A stretch of DNA of 64,000 bases from Ketogulonicigenium robustum. Its GTDB lineage: Bacteria > Pseudomonadota > Alphaproteobacteria > Rhodobacterales > Rhodobacteraceae. The stretch lies in the NCBI RefSeq assembly GCF_002117445.1, contig NZ_CP019937.1, positions 71,001 through 135,000 of the forward strand, in the 5' to 3' direction. Below, in pieces: positions 35,975 through 45,657 of this stretch (position 1 is the stretch's first letter; each line of letters begins with the position of its first letter). The notes beneath the pieces were generated by a model. The model worked only from the letters and a program-made list of their open reading frames with translations, made no database searches and was not told where the DNA came from. A program made the translations under genes and the position numbers.

Positions 35975-36701
35975 AACGGGTTTCGTATTCCACCCGCTTG
36001 ACCAGTTCGAGGTGAAAAACCTGTTCGGTCAGCACGTTGGTACATTCTCGTTCACCAACGCTGCGCTGTGGATCATTCTGGCCGTGATTTGCGTCTGGCT
36101 GCTGATGGTGTTCGGGGCGCGCAAGCGTGACCTGATCCCCGGTCGCCTGCAATCGGTCGCCGAGATGACCTATGGCTTCATCCACAAGATGGTGGAAGAC
36201 GTCGCGGGCCATGATGGTGTCAAATATTTCCCGCTGATCATGACCTTGTTCTTGTTCGTGCTGTTCGCGAACGCGCTTGCCCTGATCCCGATGAGCTTCT
36301 CGGCAACCTCGCACATTGCTGTGACGGTCGTTCTGGCGCTGATCGTGTTCGTGTTCGTCACGGTTCTGGGGTTTGTGAAGAACGGCGCAGGCTTCTTGGG
36401 GCTGTTCTGGATCAAGTCGGCACCGCTGGCCATTCGCCCGCTGCTGGCCGTGATCGAGGTGATCTCGTACTTCGTGCGTCCCGTCAGCCACTCGATCCGT
36501 CTTGCTGGTAACCTGCTGGCCGGTCACGCCGTTATCAAAGTTTTTGCCGCATTCGCCGCGTCGCTGCTGATCGCCCCCGTGTCGATCATCGCAATCTCGG
36601 GGATGTATGCCTTCGAGGTCATGGTTGCCGTGATCCAGGCTTACGTCTTCACGATCCTGACCTGCGTTTATCTGAAAGACGCGCTGCACCCCGCCCACTA
36701 A
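35958..36701 (+). CDS. atpB: ATP synthase F0 subunit a
   Basis: Proton-channel subunit a, about 247 residues. The conserved arginine is in [19 protein letters not shown] and the start region [14 protein letters not shown] is typical of Rhodobacterales. GTG 35958 (MAESTETGF) is chosen; another GTG at 35949 is in frame. Five to six membrane helices. It translocates protons together with the c-ring, next to atpE. Confidence 0.96.
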   Translation: MAESTETGFVFHPLDQFEVKNLFGQHVGTFSFTNAALWIILAVICVWLLMVFGARKRDLIPGRLQSVAEMTYGFIHKMVEDVAGHDGVKYFPLIMTLFLFVLFANALALIPMSFSATSHIAVTVVLALIVFVFVTVLGFVKNGAGFLGLFWIKSAPLAIRPLLAVIEVISYFVRPVSHSIRLAGNLLAGHAVIKVFAAFAASLLIAPVSIIAISGMYAFEVMVAVIQAYVFTILTCVYLKDALHPAH

Positions 36702-36758
36702 GGGCAGGCAGCGCAAATCGAAACCTAAATATCCATTTTTCCCGCGAAGGAGCTTAAC

Positions 36759-36989
36759 ATGGAACTCGCACAACTCGGCCAATACATCGGCGCTGGTCTG
36801 GCATGCATCGGTATGGCTGGCGCAGCCATCGGTGTGGGCAACGTTGCCGGCAACTACCTGGCAGGCGCCCTGCGCAACCCGTCGGCTGCTGGCGGCCAAA
36901 CGGCTACGCTGTTCATCGGCATGGCCTTTGCAGAAGCTCTGGGCATCTTCTCGTTCCTGGTCGCACTTCTGCTGCTGTTCGCGGTCTGA
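36759..36989 (+). CDS. atpE: ATP synthase F0 subunit c
   Basis: Proteolipid of 76 residues with two helices. The proton-carrying carboxylate is Glu59 in [14 protein letters not shown], and the polar loop is RNPSAAGG. The helix [17 protein letters not shown] carries the glycine pattern of c-ring packing. There is no Na-binding Gln/Glu motif, so a proton ring is expected. GAAGGAG lies ahead of the ATG. Confidence 0.97.
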   Translation: MELAQLGQYIGAGLACIGMAGAAIGVGNVAGNYLAGALRNPSAAGGQTATLFIGMAFAEALGIFSFLVALLLLFAV

Positions 36990-37091
36990 TTTCGATCTGA
37001 CCGGGCCGCGTTTTCGTCGGCCCATCCTCGGGGTGCGTAAGGGTTTTTCCCTGCGTGCCCCTTGATGCAAGCAGAGCCGTTGGAGGACCAG

Positions 37092-37601
37092 ATGGCCAAT
37101 CCCGCCGCCGAAGCGGCCATGCCGCAGCTGAACACAGCGTATTACGGAAACCTGATTTTCTGGACGCTGCTTGGCCTTATCGCGATCTATTTCATCTTGT
37201 CGCGTATTGCGCTGCCGCGGATCGGTTCCGTTTTGGCTGAACGCGCCGGTACGGTCGGTAACGATCTGTCCGCCGCGGAAGAGCTGAACCAGAAAGCCCG
37301 CGCCGCCGAGGCTGCCTATCAAAAGGCACTGGCCGATGCGCGCGCCGAATCGGGTCGCATTGCCGAACAAACCCGCACCGCAATCGACGCCGATCTGAAG
37401 GCGGAACTTGCCAAGGCGGATGCGCAGATTGCTGTGAAAGTTGCTGAAAGCGAGAAAGCCTTGGGCGATATTCGCGATCAGGCCGTGACCAGCATCACCC
37501 GCGTTGCGAAAGACACTGTCGGCGAGATCGTCGGCCTGTTCGGCGTGAGTGCTGAAGGCGAAACGCTGTCGGCTGCGGTCGATGCGAAGATGAAAGGCTG
37601 A
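37092..37601 (+). CDS. atpF': ATP synthase F0 subunit b'
   Basis: The b' stator subunit of 169 residues, found in alphaproteobacteria with photosynthetic ancestry, where b and b' form a heterodimer. One membrane helix (YYGNLIFWTLLGLIAIYFILSRIALPRI) is followed by a long alanine-rich coiled coil. ATG 37092 has GGAGG upstream, better than the in-frame codons at 37062 and 37065. Four bases separate it from atpF. Confidence 0.94.
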   Translation: MANPAAEAAMPQLNTAYYGNLIFWTLLGLIAIYFILSRIALPRIGSVLAERAGTVGNDLSAAEELNQKARAAEAAYQKALADARAESGRIAEQTRTAIDADLKAELAKADAQIAVKVAESEKALGDIRDQAVTSITRVAKDTVGEIVGLFGVSAEGETLSAAVDAKMKG

Positions 37602-37605
37602 ACCA

Positions 37606-38172
37606 ATGCGTAAGATTTTTGGTACTGCTGCACTGATGGTCGGCGCGTCGTTCACGCCCGCCATGGCTGCAACCGGCCCGTTCTTCTCGCTGCGGAACAC
37701 CGATTTCGTTGTTCTGCTGGGCTTCATCGTCTTCGTTGCCATCGTGCTGTGGGCCAAAGTGCCCGCCCGCGTCGTAGGCTTGCTGGACGTGCGCGCCGAA
37801 ACGATCCGTGCACAACTTGCCGAAGCGCGCGCGTTGCGTGACGAAGCTGCTGCTCTGCTTGCCTCGTACGAGCAGAAGCAGAAAGATGTGCAGGATCAAG
37901 CTGACCGCATCGTCGAAGCGGCCCGCCGCGAAGCCGAAGCCGCCGCTGTCAAGGCGCGTGCCGAGATCGAGACCTCGGTCGCACGCCGCCTGTCGGCTGC
38001 GGAAGAGCAGATCGAAAGCGCGCAAAAAGCCGCGATCAAAGACGTGCGCGACCGCGCTGCGACGGTGGCTATTGCCGCTGCACGCGACGTGATCGCAGGT
38101 CAGATGGATGCGACGAAAGGCAACAAGCTGATCGACGACGCCATTAAGACGGTGGATGCACAGCTGCACTAA
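37606..38172 (+). CDS. atpF: ATP synthase F0 subunit b
   Basis: The b stator subunit, 188 residues, with a signal-like N terminus (MRKIFGTAALMVGASFTPAMAATG), a membrane helix (FVVLLGFIVFVAIVLWAKVPARVVGLL) and a coiled coil that reaches the F1 delta subunit. Its partner b' is the preceding gene. The F1 genes are not in this window, as in other alphaproteobacteria where F0 and F1 are separate operons. Confidence 0.95.
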   Translation: MRKIFGTAALMVGASFTPAMAATGPFFSLRNTDFVVLLGFIVFVAIVLWAKVPARVVGLLDVRAETIRAQLAEARALRDEAAALLASYEQKQKDVQDQADRIVEAARREAEAAAVKARAEIETSVARRLSAAEEQIESAQKAAIKDVRDRAATVAIAAARDVIAGQMDATKGNKLIDDAIKTVDAQLH

Positions 38173-38191
38173 GCTGGCACCGTAATCATTG

Positions 38192-38228
38192 AAAGCCCGC
38201 GTCACCGACCAGTGACGCGGGCTTTTTT
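38192..38228. terminator. Bidirectional terminator between atpF and fadR-like gene
   Basis: AAAGCCCGCGTCAC pairs with GTGACGCGGGCTTT across a CGACCA loop, with a T run on the plus-strand side reaching into the stop codon of the opposite gene (38228). It serves the atp operon and, because of the A run on its other side, the convergent gene too. Confidence 0.88.
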
Positions 38229-38995
38229 TATCGTGTTACTTCGTGTTGGAACCGCTGGCGGGCGATAGCATCGTTGCGATCGGCTTTGCGCTGATGGGTC
38301 AGCGATCGTTCCACGAAAGCCAGATGATCGACGACCGCCTTGCGCGCGGTATCTGGGTCACGGGCTTGCAGAGCGGAATTGATGGCGCGGTGCTGTTCTA
38401 ACAGTTGTTCTCGAATAGGGCGCTGTTTGAACATCGCTTGGCGATTATAAAACACCCCTTCGCGTAGCAACTGGAACATCGATCGCATCATATGCAGCAT
38501 CACCACATTATGGCTGGCTTCGATGATCGACAGGTGGAAATCGGCGTCCAACTCGGCCTCGTCTGCGGGGTTACGCTTCAGATGAGCGGCTTCCATCTTC
38601 TGGAAAATCGCACCAATCACCATCAGGTCGGTTTCAGATGCGTGCAAGGCGGCGCGTTCGGCGGCCAGCCCCTCAAGGTCGCTGCGAAAGGTCAGATAGT
38701 CGAACACCGCTTCGTCATGCGAGGCGAAGAGTTGCACCAAAGCGGGCGAAAAGGCTGATCCCAGAACATCTGCGACGAAAACACCGGCGCTGGCACGGCT
38801 GACCAGCAGACCGCGGCCCTGCAATTCAGCCAGTGCCTCGCGCAGCGACGGGCGCGAGACGCCGAAACGGTCGGCCAGTTCGCGCTCGGCCGGTAGGCGT
38901 TCGCCGGGGCGCAGAATGCCGCGCAGGATCAGTAATTCGATCTGGCGCGCCACCGATTGCGACAGCTTCTCGGCCTGGATCTTTTCAAATGGCAT
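38228..38995 (-). CDS. GntR-family (FadR/FCD type) transcriptional regulator
   Basis: Regulator of 255 residues from ATG 38995 (CGAGGGG upstream; frame open to 39019). N-terminal winged helix: QIELLILRGILRPGERLPAERELADRFGVSRPSLREALAELQGRGLL. The C-terminal FCD effector domain has the metal-binding histidine pattern: DADFHLSIIEASHN, EQHRAINSALQARD and DHLAFVERS. FCD proteins sense small carboxylic acids; PdhR and LldR are relatives. Targets cannot be stated. Confidence 0.9.
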   Translation of the reverse strand: MPFEKIQAEKLSQSVARQIELLILRGILRPGERLPAERELADRFGVSRPSLREALAELQGRGLLVSRASAGVFVADVLGSAFSPALVQLFASHDEAVFDYLTFRSDLEGLAAERAALHASETDLMVIGAIFQKMEAAHLKRNPADEAELDADFHLSIIEASHNVVMLHMMRSMFQLLREGVFYNRQAMFKQRPIREQLLEQHRAINSALQARDPDTARKAVVDHLAFVERSLTHQRKADRNDAIARQRFQHEVTR

Positions 38996-39051
38996 GTAGC
39001 CCCTCGCAGGTGGATGCATATCGGCACTAAACGTATGCGGGGGAATAAAGG

Positions 39052-39079
39052 GGGCCGCCCCGAATGCAAGGGGCGGCCC
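39052..39079 (-). terminator. Hairpin downstream of OmpA-like gene
   Basis: GGGCCGCCCC (39052-39061) pairs with GGGGCGGCCC (39070-39079) around an 8-base loop just past the lipoprotein gene stop; on the minus strand it is followed by CCTTTATT, a weak T tract. Confidence 0.6.
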
Positions 39080-39087
39080 TGTGTCTC

Positions 39088-39744
39088 TTAGTTCGTCGGG
39101 GTGATGACGATTTCAACGCGGCGGTTGGCTTGGCGGCCTTCGGCCGTTGCGTTGGTGGCAACCGGTTGGGTCGCGCCGCGGCCGACTGTGTAGATACGGT
39201 TCGAGGTCACGCCCGAGTTAATCAGAACCGATGCAACCGATTGCGCACGGCGGACCGACAGGTCTTGGTTGTAGCTGGCGCTACCTGTGCTGTCGGTGTG
39301 GCCGATGACGCTGATCGAAGTGTTCGGGTAACGGTTCAGCGACGATGCGACGGTGCGCAGGTCGGTTTGCGACTGCACCGAAACGGCGGTCGAATCGACG
39401 CCGAACAGGACGTCTTGCGGCATCGTCACGGTCAGGTTTTGGCCGTTGTTGACGATGCCGACGTTCGAGCCGAGCGACTGGCGCAGCTCAGCCTCTTGAC
39501 GGTCCAGCGATGCACCGCCGACAGCGCCGAGGCCGCCACCGACAGCCGCGCCAACGGCCGCATTGCGCCAGCGGTCATTTGCATCATTTCCGGTCAGCGC
39601 GCCGACAACAGCCCCGAGGCCGGCGCCGACCATGGCGCCTTGGCGGGTGTTTTCATTGGTTTGCCCCGGCAGCGGGGCTTGGCATGCGGCCAAGGCCAGC
39701 ATGGAAGCTGCCGCGACGCCGAGCGAGAGTTTCGAAAAGGTCAT
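39088..39744 (-). CDS. OmpA-family lipoprotein with glycine-zipper
   Basis: Exported lipoprotein of 218 residues. A lipobox LAAC (LALAACQAPLPG) is followed by a glycine-zipper segment (GAMVGAGLGAVVGALTG, GAAVGGGLGAVGGASLD) and a C-terminal OmpA peptidoglycan-binding domain (VLFGVDSTAV, IGHTDSTGSASYNQDLSVRRAQSVASVLI, GRQANRRVEIVI). It ties outer membrane to peptidoglycan; it resembles the YiaD/Pal-like group. Single gene with its own terminator. Confidence 0.93.
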   Translation of the reverse strand: MTFSKLSLGVAAASMLALAACQAPLPGQTNENTRQGAMVGAGLGAVVGALTGNDANDRWRNAAVGAAVGGGLGAVGGASLDRQEAELRQSLGSNVGIVNNGQNLTVTMPQDVLFGVDSTAVSVQSQTDLRTVASSLNRYPNTSISVIGHTDSTGSASYNQDLSVRRAQSVASVLINSGVTSNRIYTVGRGATQPVATNATAEGRQANRRVEIVITPTN

Positions 39745-39816
39745 AGCGAATCCGCCTCTTACTGAGGGTGGCCAATTCGGCCACCAATCGCCGATATTAT
39801 GCCAGAGTTGTGCGCG

Positions 39817-40668
39817 CTATCCAATAACTCCGTCGCTGACCGGCGGATCTGTGCGCGCGGCCTCGAGTGCCAGAATTTGGCGCTTGCTTTCCACGCCCCA
39901 GTGGTAACCGCCCATACCGCCATCGCGGCGCAATACGCGGTGGCAGGGGATCAAATAGGCAATCGGGTTGCGCCCGACGGCAGTGCCGACCGCGCGAACG
40001 GCACCCGGGTGGCCAATGTGCCGCGCGATGTCGCCATAGGTGGTCACCGCGCCCTCTGGGATCTCGAGTAGTGCTTGCCAGACCTTGACCTGAAAAGGCG
40101 CGCCCATCAGGTGCAGGGCGCTGGCATCGCCCGCGAATGCGGCGGTGACCAGATCTTGCAGGCGGCCGTCGTCTGGTTCGAAGGTGGCTGCCGGCCAGCG
40201 GCGCTGCAGGTCTTGGCGCGTCAGATCCGCTGGCTGATGGCTGGTGAAGCCGATGGCGCACAGGCCGTGCGCGCTGGCCATGGCTACGGCGCGGCCGAAG
40301 GGCGTGTCACAAACGCCGTGCCGGATGGTCAGCCCCGCCCCCTTCGCAGCATAGGTGCCGGGGGTCATGCCTTCCCATTGCACGATCAGGTCGTGCAAGC
40401 GCCCGCCGCCCGATAGCCCTGCGCCCAAGGCGCTATCCAGCGTGCTATGGCGCTGCGCCAGCAGCGTGCGCGCCACATCGGCGGTCAGGAATTGCTGGTA
40501 TTTCTTGGGCGAAATGCCCGCCCACTGGGTGAAAACCCGCTGCAAATGCGCGGGCGACAGGTCCATCTCGCGCGCCAGCGCGTTCAGTGACAGCTCGGGG
40601 CCGGATGCCGCAATTTGCGCGATGGCGCGGGCAATCAGGCGGTAATGATAGGTCTGTTCGTATTCCAT
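39817..40668 (-). CDS. AraC-type regulator fused to O6-alkylguanine-DNA alkyltransferase (Ada-like)
   Basis: Fusion protein of 283 residues. The N-terminal AraC-type DNA-binding domain (LSLNALAREMDLSPAHLQRVFTQWAGISPKKYQQF) is joined to a complete alkyltransferase with the active-site cysteine in LIPCHRVLRRDGGMGGYHWG (Cys242) and the DNA-recognition helix TTYGDIARHIG. It lacks the N-terminal zinc/phosphotriester domain of E. coli Ada, so the methyl signal from phosphotriesters should not be sensed by this protein. It repairs O6-methylguanine. Confidence 0.92.
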   Translation of the reverse strand: MEYEQTYHYRLIARAIAQIAASGPELSLNALAREMDLSPAHLQRVFTQWAGISPKKYQQFLTADVARTLLAQRHSTLDSALGAGLSGGGRLHDLIVQWEGMTPGTYAAKGAGLTIRHGVCDTPFGRAVAMASAHGLCAIGFTSHQPADLTRQDLQRRWPAATFEPDDGRLQDLVTAAFAGDASALHLMGAPFQVKVWQALLEIPEGAVTTYGDIARHIGHPGAVRAVGTAVGRNPIAYLIPCHRVLRRDGGMGGYHWGVESKRQILALEAARTDPPVSDGVIG

Positions 40669-40768
40669 GGTGCAAAGTTAGGCATGCCGACCAGCTTTGG
40701 CGACCCGTTTCCTGCGCATAGGCAGGACAGCGGCTTGTGTGTTGCCGCGCAGCGCGGCAAAAGGGGCT

Positions 40769-41413
40769 ATGGTCGCACAACTTAATTATATGCAGATGCG
40801 AGAGGTCTTCTCGCGATTTCAGGCGTCCGAGCCTGCACCAAAGGGCGAGTTGCACTTTACCAACGCCTATACGCTGTTGGTTGCCGTTGCGCTGTCGGCG
40901 CAGGCGACCGACGTGGGGGTCAACCGCGCGACCAAGGCCTTGTTCGAGATCGCAGATACCCCGCAGAAGATGCTCGATCTGGGCGAGGACCGCGTGATCG
41001 AACATATCAAGACGATTGGCCTGTATCGCAACAAAGCCAAAAACGTCATGCGGCTGAGCCAGATCTTGGTGGATGATTACGGCGGCTTGGTGCCCAGTTC
41101 GCGCGCGGCGCTGTCGTCGCTGCCGGGGGTGGGACGCAAGACGGCGAATGTGGTGCTGAACATCTGGTGGGGCTTTCCCGCGCAGGCGGTCGACACCCAC
41201 ATCTTTCGCATCGGCAACCGCAGCGGCATCTGCCCTGGCAAAGATGTGGTCGCAGTTGAGCGCGCAATCGAGGATAATGTCCCCGCCGAATACCAACAAC
41301 ACGCGCACCACTGGCTGATTCTGCACGGGCGCTATATCTGCGTCGCGCGAAAACCCAAATGTCAGGCCTGCCACATTGCAGACCTCTGCCTTTACGAGGA
41401 CAAGACACAATGA
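40769..41413 (+). CDS. nth: Endonuclease III
   Basis: Base-excision glycosylase/AP-lyase of 214 residues for oxidised pyrimidines. HhH motif LPGVGRKTANVVL with catalytic Lys124, Asp142 in DTHIFRIG, and a [4Fe-4S] cluster loop with Cys191, Cys198, Cys201 and Cys207 in the expected C-x6-C-x2-C-x5-C spacing. ATG 40769 has AAAAGGGG upstream, so the longer open frame from 40697 is not used. Its stop overlaps the adenosine kinase ATG. Confidence 0.97.
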   Translation: MVAQLNYMQMREVFSRFQASEPAPKGELHFTNAYTLLVAVALSAQATDVGVNRATKALFEIADTPQKMLDLGEDRVIEHIKTIGLYRNKAKNVMRLSQILVDDYGGLVPSSRAALSSLPGVGRKTANVVLNIWWGFPAQAVDTHIFRIGNRSGICPGKDVVAVERAIEDNVPAEYQQHAHHWLILHGRYICVARKPKCQACHIADLCLYEDKTQ

Positions 41414-42393
41414 AAACCTATGCTGCCGTCGGCCTCGGAAATGCCATCGTGGATGTGCTGACCCAGTCGGATGATACCTTTCTGGAAATGATGGGGATCG
41501 AGAAGGGCATCATGCAGCTGATCGAGCGTGACCGCGCCGAGCTGCTGTATTCCGCCATGCAGGGCCGCGTGCAGGTGCCGGGCGGCAGTGTTGCCAATAC
41601 GATGGCCGGTCTTGGCAATCTGGGGCTGAACACCGCCTTTGTGGGCCGCGTCCATGACGATATTCTGGGCCGTTTCTACGCCGATGCGATGAATGAAATG
41701 GGCACGGATTTCGTGAATTCGCCCGTTGCTGCCGGTGATCTGCCGACCTCGCGCTGCATGATCTTCGTCTCGCCCGATGGCGAGCGGTCGATGAATACTT
41801 ACCTTGGCATCTCGTCCGAGCTTGGCCCCGACGATCTGAACAAGGCCGTGCTGGAAGACTGCGACCTGACCTATTTGGAAGGCTATCTTTACGACAAGCC
41901 CAAGGGCAAAGCCGCGCTGGAAGAAGCCGCCCGTCTATGTCAGGCCGCCGGTGGCCGCGCGGGGATCGCGCTGTCCGACCCATTCTGTGCCGACCGGCAT
42001 CGGGGTGACTTCCAGCGAATCGCGCGCCAGCTGGATTACGTGCTGGGGAACGAGCACGAATGGATGTCGTTGTATCAATGTGATCTGGAAAACGCCCTGC
42101 AGCGCGCCGCGCGCGAGGTGAAGCTGGCTGTCTGCACGCGCGGCGGTGGCGATGTTGTGCTGCTGCGCGGCGATGAACGCGTGGAAGTGCCGGTTAACCC
42201 GGTGACGCCGGTAGACGCGACGGGGGCTGGCGATGCTTTCGCAGCTGGCTTCCTGTTTGGTCTGTGGAACGGGCGTAGCTTGCAAGACTGTGGCCGCATG
42301 GGGTGCGTTGTAGCTGCCGAAGCGATCAGCCATTTCGGGGCACGCCCTGAAACAGATCTACAAGAATTGTTCACGCGCGAAGGCCTGATCTAG
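41410..42393 (+). CDS. Adenosine kinase (PfkB family)
   Basis: Ribokinase/PfkB-type carbohydrate kinase of 327 residues, closest to adenosine kinases: VGLGNAIVDVLTQSDD at the start, the GGSVANTMAGLGNLGLNTAFVGRV PfkB signature 1, and DATGAGDAFAAGFLFGLWNG with the catalytic Asp. It phosphorylates adenosine, or perhaps another nucleoside or sugar. It is translationally coupled to nth (ATGA). Confidence 0.85.
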   Translation: MKTYAAVGLGNAIVDVLTQSDDTFLEMMGIEKGIMQLIERDRAELLYSAMQGRVQVPGGSVANTMAGLGNLGLNTAFVGRVHDDILGRFYADAMNEMGTDFVNSPVAAGDLPTSRCMIFVSPDGERSMNTYLGISSELGPDDLNKAVLEDCDLTYLEGYLYDKPKGKAALEEAARLCQAAGGRAGIALSDPFCADRHRGDFQRIARQLDYVLGNEHEWMSLYQCDLENALQRAAREVKLAVCTRGGGDVVLLRGDERVEVPVNPVTPVDATGAGDAFAAGFLFGLWNGRSLQDCGRMGCVVAAEAISHFGARPETDLQELFTREGLI

Positions 42394-42609
42394 GGTCTCG
42401 CGCGGCTGGGGCGGTTGCTACCGAAAGGTGGCGGCCTACCTGGCGTGCTAGAGATCAGGGAGATGTGGCTGGCTTCGTTGTCCTGGGTGGCGGTGGCTGC
42501 CGTGGACTGCGTTGCTCGCTGCGTTGAGACAAATATAGGCCAGGGGGTGCGACATTGCACTGCGACACCCGCGCCCGACTTTTTTAGTCTGGTTTACACC
42601 AAGTTAACT

Positions 42610-43563
42610 TTACATCAGGTCAATGGCCCGGGCCAAAAGGCCGGGATCGACGTTGCCGCCCGATGCGACGGCGACCACAGTATCGCTGCCAAAGGCCTGC
42701 GGCTGGAATAGCGCCGCCGCCAGCGCCACAGCGCCGCCCGGTTCGATTACGATTTTCATGTGGCGCAGGGCCAGCGCCATCGTCTGCAAAACCTGATCTT
42801 CGGTGACGGTCAGGCCAGATAGGCAATGGGCCTGCAAGATGGGGAACGTCAGATCGCCCGGTTGCGGGGTGACGATGGCATCGCAAATCGACCCACCAAG
42901 GCGGGCGTTTCGTGTGATCACCCCTTTGGCCAGCGAACGGGCGGTGTCGTCGAAGCCCTCGGGCTCGGCGGGGCGGACACGCATGTGCGGGGCGCGCTGC
43001 GCCAGTGCCAGCGCAATCCCAGCCGTCAGGCCGCCACCCCCACAGGGGACGACAACTTCGGCGGCAATATCGCCCAGCTCGTCCGCAATCTCGATCCCGA
43101 CCGAGGCTTGCCCCGCAATCACCTGCGGATCGTCATAGGGTTTGATCAACGCCAGCCCGCGCGCTGCGGCGATTTCCGTGCCGATCGCGTCGCGGTCCTC
43201 TGTCTCGCGGTTATACAGAACCACTTCGCCGCCCAAGGCGCGCGTTCCCTCGATCTTGGCTATCGGGGCGTCGGCAGGCATGATGATGACGGCGGGCAGG
43301 CCGTGCGCGGCTGCGGCGCGGGCCACGCCTTGTGCGTGGTTGCCCGACGAATACGCGATGACGCCGGTGGTGCCGGCGGGCAGGGCCGATACCGCTGCCC
43401 ATGCGCCGCGGGCCTTGAACGACCCCGTCAGTTGCAGGCATTCGGCCTTCACCAGCAGGCGGCGCCCTGCGATTGCGTCCAGGGCGGGGTGATTCAGCAG
43501 CGGCGTGCGGCGCACATGGCCCTGCACGCGATCCCAAGCGGCGTCGATCAGTTCGGTGTTCAT
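42610..43563 (-). CDS. Threonine/serine dehydratase-like PLP enzyme
   Basis: Fold-type II PLP enzyme of 317 residues. PLP lysine is Lys50 in LTGSFKARGAW; SSGNHAQGVARAAA and CGGGGLTAG are the substrate and phosphate-binding motifs. There is no C-terminal ACT regulatory domain, so it is like catabolic threonine dehydratases, serine racemases or threo-3-hydroxyaspartate dehydratase; the substrate is not decided by sequence. It follows fabI after a terminator, so it is probably transcribed on its own. Confidence 0.85.
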   Translation of the reverse strand: MNTELIDAAWDRVQGHVRRTPLLNHPALDAIAGRRLLVKAECLQLTGSFKARGAWAAVSALPAGTTGVIAYSSGNHAQGVARAAAAHGLPAVIIMPADAPIAKIEGTRALGGEVVLYNRETEDRDAIGTEIAAARGLALIKPYDDPQVIAGQASVGIEIADELGDIAAEVVVPCGGGGLTAGIALALAQRAPHMRVRPAEPEGFDDTARSLAKGVITRNARLGGSICDAIVTPQPGDLTFPILQAHCLSGLTVTEDQVLQTMALALRHMKIVIEPGGAVALAAALFQPQAFGSDTVVAVASGGNVDPGLLARAIDLM

Positions 43564-43576
43564 GGTCTTCCCTGCA

Positions 43577-43603
43577 ACAAAAAGGGCGCCGCGTGGCGCC
43601 CTT
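43577..43603 (-). terminator. Rho-independent terminator after fabI
   Basis: On the minus strand AAGGGCGCC pairs with GGCGCCCTT across a four-base ACGC loop, followed by TTTTG. It lies six bases past the fabI stop and ends the fabA-fabB-fabI operon. Confidence 0.85.
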
Positions 43604-43608
43604 GAAGC

Positions 43609-44397
43609 TTACAGGTTTTCTTGTTGGGGCATACCCAAAACGTGGTAACCGCCGTCGACGCGGACGATTTCACCCGTTGTGCAAACCCCGCCGTCGGAGG
43701 CCAGCCAAACAGCGGTGCCGCCGATCGCCTCGAGCGTTGCATTCGCGCGCAGGGGCGAGTTCTGTTCGGTGTGGCGCAGCGTGGTGCGCGCTCCGCCGAT
43801 GGCCGAACCTGCCAGCGTCTTCATCGGCCCGGGCGAGATGGCGTTCACGCGGATGCCTTCGGGGCCCAGATCGTTGGCCAAGTAGCGCACAGCGCTTTCC
43901 AGACCGGCCTTGGCCACACCCATGACGTTGTAGTTCGGCGTCACGCGGTTCGAGCCCTGATAGGTCAGCGTCAGGATTGTGCCGCCGTTCGGCATCAACG
44001 GGCGGGCGCGGCGGGCGACTTCGATCAGCGAATAGACCGAAATCACCATCGAGGTTTTGAAGTTCTCGCGCGTGGTGTTGATGAAGCGGCCGGTCAGCTC
44101 GTCTTTGTTGGAATAAGCGATGGCGTGGACCAGAAAGTCGATCGTGCCCCAGCGCTCGGCCAGCATTTCAAACGCCAGATCCAGCGATTCGTCGTTCGTC
44201 ACATCGACGTCGACCATGAAGTCCGACCCGACCGAGGCGGCAAGGGGCTTCAGCCGCTTGCCGAAGGCCTCGCCTTGGTAGGTGAACGCCAGTTCCGCCC
44301 CTGCCTCGTGCATCGCCTTGGCGATACCCCATGCGATCGAGTGGTCGTTCGCAACGCCCATCACGAGGCCGCGCTTGCCTTTCAGATCGAGTGTCAT
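43609..44397 (-). CDS. fabI: Enoyl-ACP reductase (NADH)
   Basis: Short-chain dehydrogenase-type enoyl-ACP reductase of 262 residues; final reduction step in type II fatty-acid elongation. The catalytic pair is Tyr156 and Lys163 in NYNVMGVAKAG; the N-terminal LVMGVANDHSIAWGIAKAM binds NADH. It is the last gene of fabA-fabB-fabI. This is the target of triclosan and isoniazid-like drugs in other species. Confidence 0.96.
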   Translation of the reverse strand: MTLDLKGKRGLVMGVANDHSIAWGIAKAMHEAGAELAFTYQGEAFGKRLKPLAASVGSDFMVDVDVTNDESLDLAFEMLAERWGTIDFLVHAIAYSNKDELTGRFINTTRENFKTSMVISVYSLIEVARRARPLMPNGGTILTLTYQGSNRVTPNYNVMGVAKAGLESAVRYLANDLGPEGIRVNAISPGPMKTLAGSAIGGARTTLRHTEQNSPLRANATLEAIGGTAVWLASDGGVCTTGEIVRVDGGYHVLGMPQQENL

Positions 44398-44408
44398 GCC
44401 GCTGTTCC

Positions 44409-45635
44409 TTATTTCACAAAGCGGGACAGCAGCATCGAGCCGTTGGTTCCGCCAAAGCCGAAGCTGTTTGTCATCACAGTATCAAGGCCCGCGTCAAGGA
44501 CTGTCGTCGCGGCGATCTCGGTAGGCTTCAGGGCGGCGTCCAGCGTTTCGATGTTGATCGAAGGCGCAATGAAATCGTCGCGCAGCATCAGCAGGCAGTA
44601 GACGGCCTCGTGCGCGCCGGTTGCGCCTTGGCTGTGGCCGGTCATCGATTTGGTCGAGGAAATCACCGGATGAGCCTCGCCGAACACGCGGCGGACGGCC
44701 TCAACCTCGCCCACGTCACCGACGGGTGTCGATGTGCCGTGCGCGTTGATGTAGCTGACGGTGCGGCCATCGGGCAGGGTGCTGAGGGCCAGACGCATCG
44801 CGCGCTCGCCACCCTCGCCCGAGGGGGCAACCATGTCGTGGCCATCAGATGTGGCGGCAAATCCGGTCACTTCCGCATAAATCTTGGCCCCGCGGGCCAG
44901 CGCGTGCTCCAGTTCTTCCAGCACGACGATTGCGCCGCCGGCCGAGATGACGAAGCCGTCACGGCCCGCATCGAACGCGCGCGAGGCGAGTTCGGGCGTG
45001 TCGTTGTACTTGGACGACATGGCGCCCATGCCGTCGAACAGGCAGGACAGGGTCCAGTCCAGTTCCTCGCCGCCGCCGGCGAACATCACGTCTTGCTTGC
45101 CGAATTGGATCTGTTCCGCCGCCGCGCCGATGCAGTGCAGCGACGTCGAGCAGGCCGAAGTGATCGAGTAGTTGATGCCTTTGATCTTGAACGCGGTCGA
45201 CAGGTTCGCCGACACGGTCGAGGACATGCCGCGCGGCACCATCAGCGGGCCGACGCGCTTCGGGCTGCCGCTGTTCAGTACGGTTTGATGCGCGGCAAAC
45301 AGGTTCGATGTCGACGGGCCGCCCGAACCGGCGATCAGGCCTGTTCGCTCGTTCGAAATTTCGGCCTCGGTCAGACCGGCGTCTTCGATGGCTTGCGACA
45401 TGGCAATCCATGCATAGGCCGCGCCCGGGCCCATAAAGCGCAGCGTGCGCTTTTCGATATGATCGGCGACGTTCAGCTTCACATCACCCGCGATCTGCGA
45501 GCGGAAGCCGTATTCTTTCATTTGTTCGTTCGCAGTAATGCCCGACTTGCCCGCCTTCAACGCGGCGGTAACCTCATCAGCATTGTTCCCGATCGAGGAG
45601 ACGATCCCCAGACCCGTAACGACAACACGGCGCAT
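44409..45635 (-). CDS. fabB: 3-oxoacyl-ACP synthase I
   Basis: Condensing enzyme of 408 residues, needed with FabA for unsaturated fatty acids. The Cys-His-His triad is Cys162 ([12 protein letters not shown]), His299 ([11 protein letters not shown]) and His334 ([15 protein letters not shown]), with Lys329. The start is ATG 45635 ([10 protein letters not shown]), which lies 8 bases after AAGGAG; the ATG at 45641 would be only two bases from it. It follows fabA directly. Confidence 0.96.
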   Translation of the reverse strand: MRRVVVTGLGIVSSIGNNADEVTAALKAGKSGITANEQMKEYGFRSQIAGDVKLNVADHIEKRTLRFMGPGAAYAWIAMSQAIEDAGLTEAEISNERTGLIAGSGGPSTSNLFAAHQTVLNSGSPKRVGPLMVPRGMSSTVSANLSTAFKIKGINYSITSACSTSLHCIGAAAEQIQFGKQDVMFAGGGEELDWTLSCLFDGMGAMSSKYNDTPELASRAFDAGRDGFVISAGGAIVVLEELEHALARGAKIYAEVTGFAATSDGHDMVAPSGEGGERAMRLALSTLPDGRTVSYINAHGTSTPVGDVGEVEAVRRVFGEAHPVISSTKSMTGHSQGATGAHEAVYCLLMLRDDFIAPSINIETLDAALKPTEIAATTVLDAGLDTVMTNSFGFGGTNGSMLLSRFVK

Positions 45636-45657
45636 GGCCATTCTCCTTTCAGGTGGC

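Noticed and set aside
35844..37757. 637-codon open frame antisense to the atp operon
   Set aside because: It crosses four well-known ATP synthase genes and has no family resemblance.
42601..42610. AAGTTAACTT palindrome beside the dehydratase stop
   Set aside because: Ten-base palindromes of this kind are expected now and then by chance, and there is no second copy.
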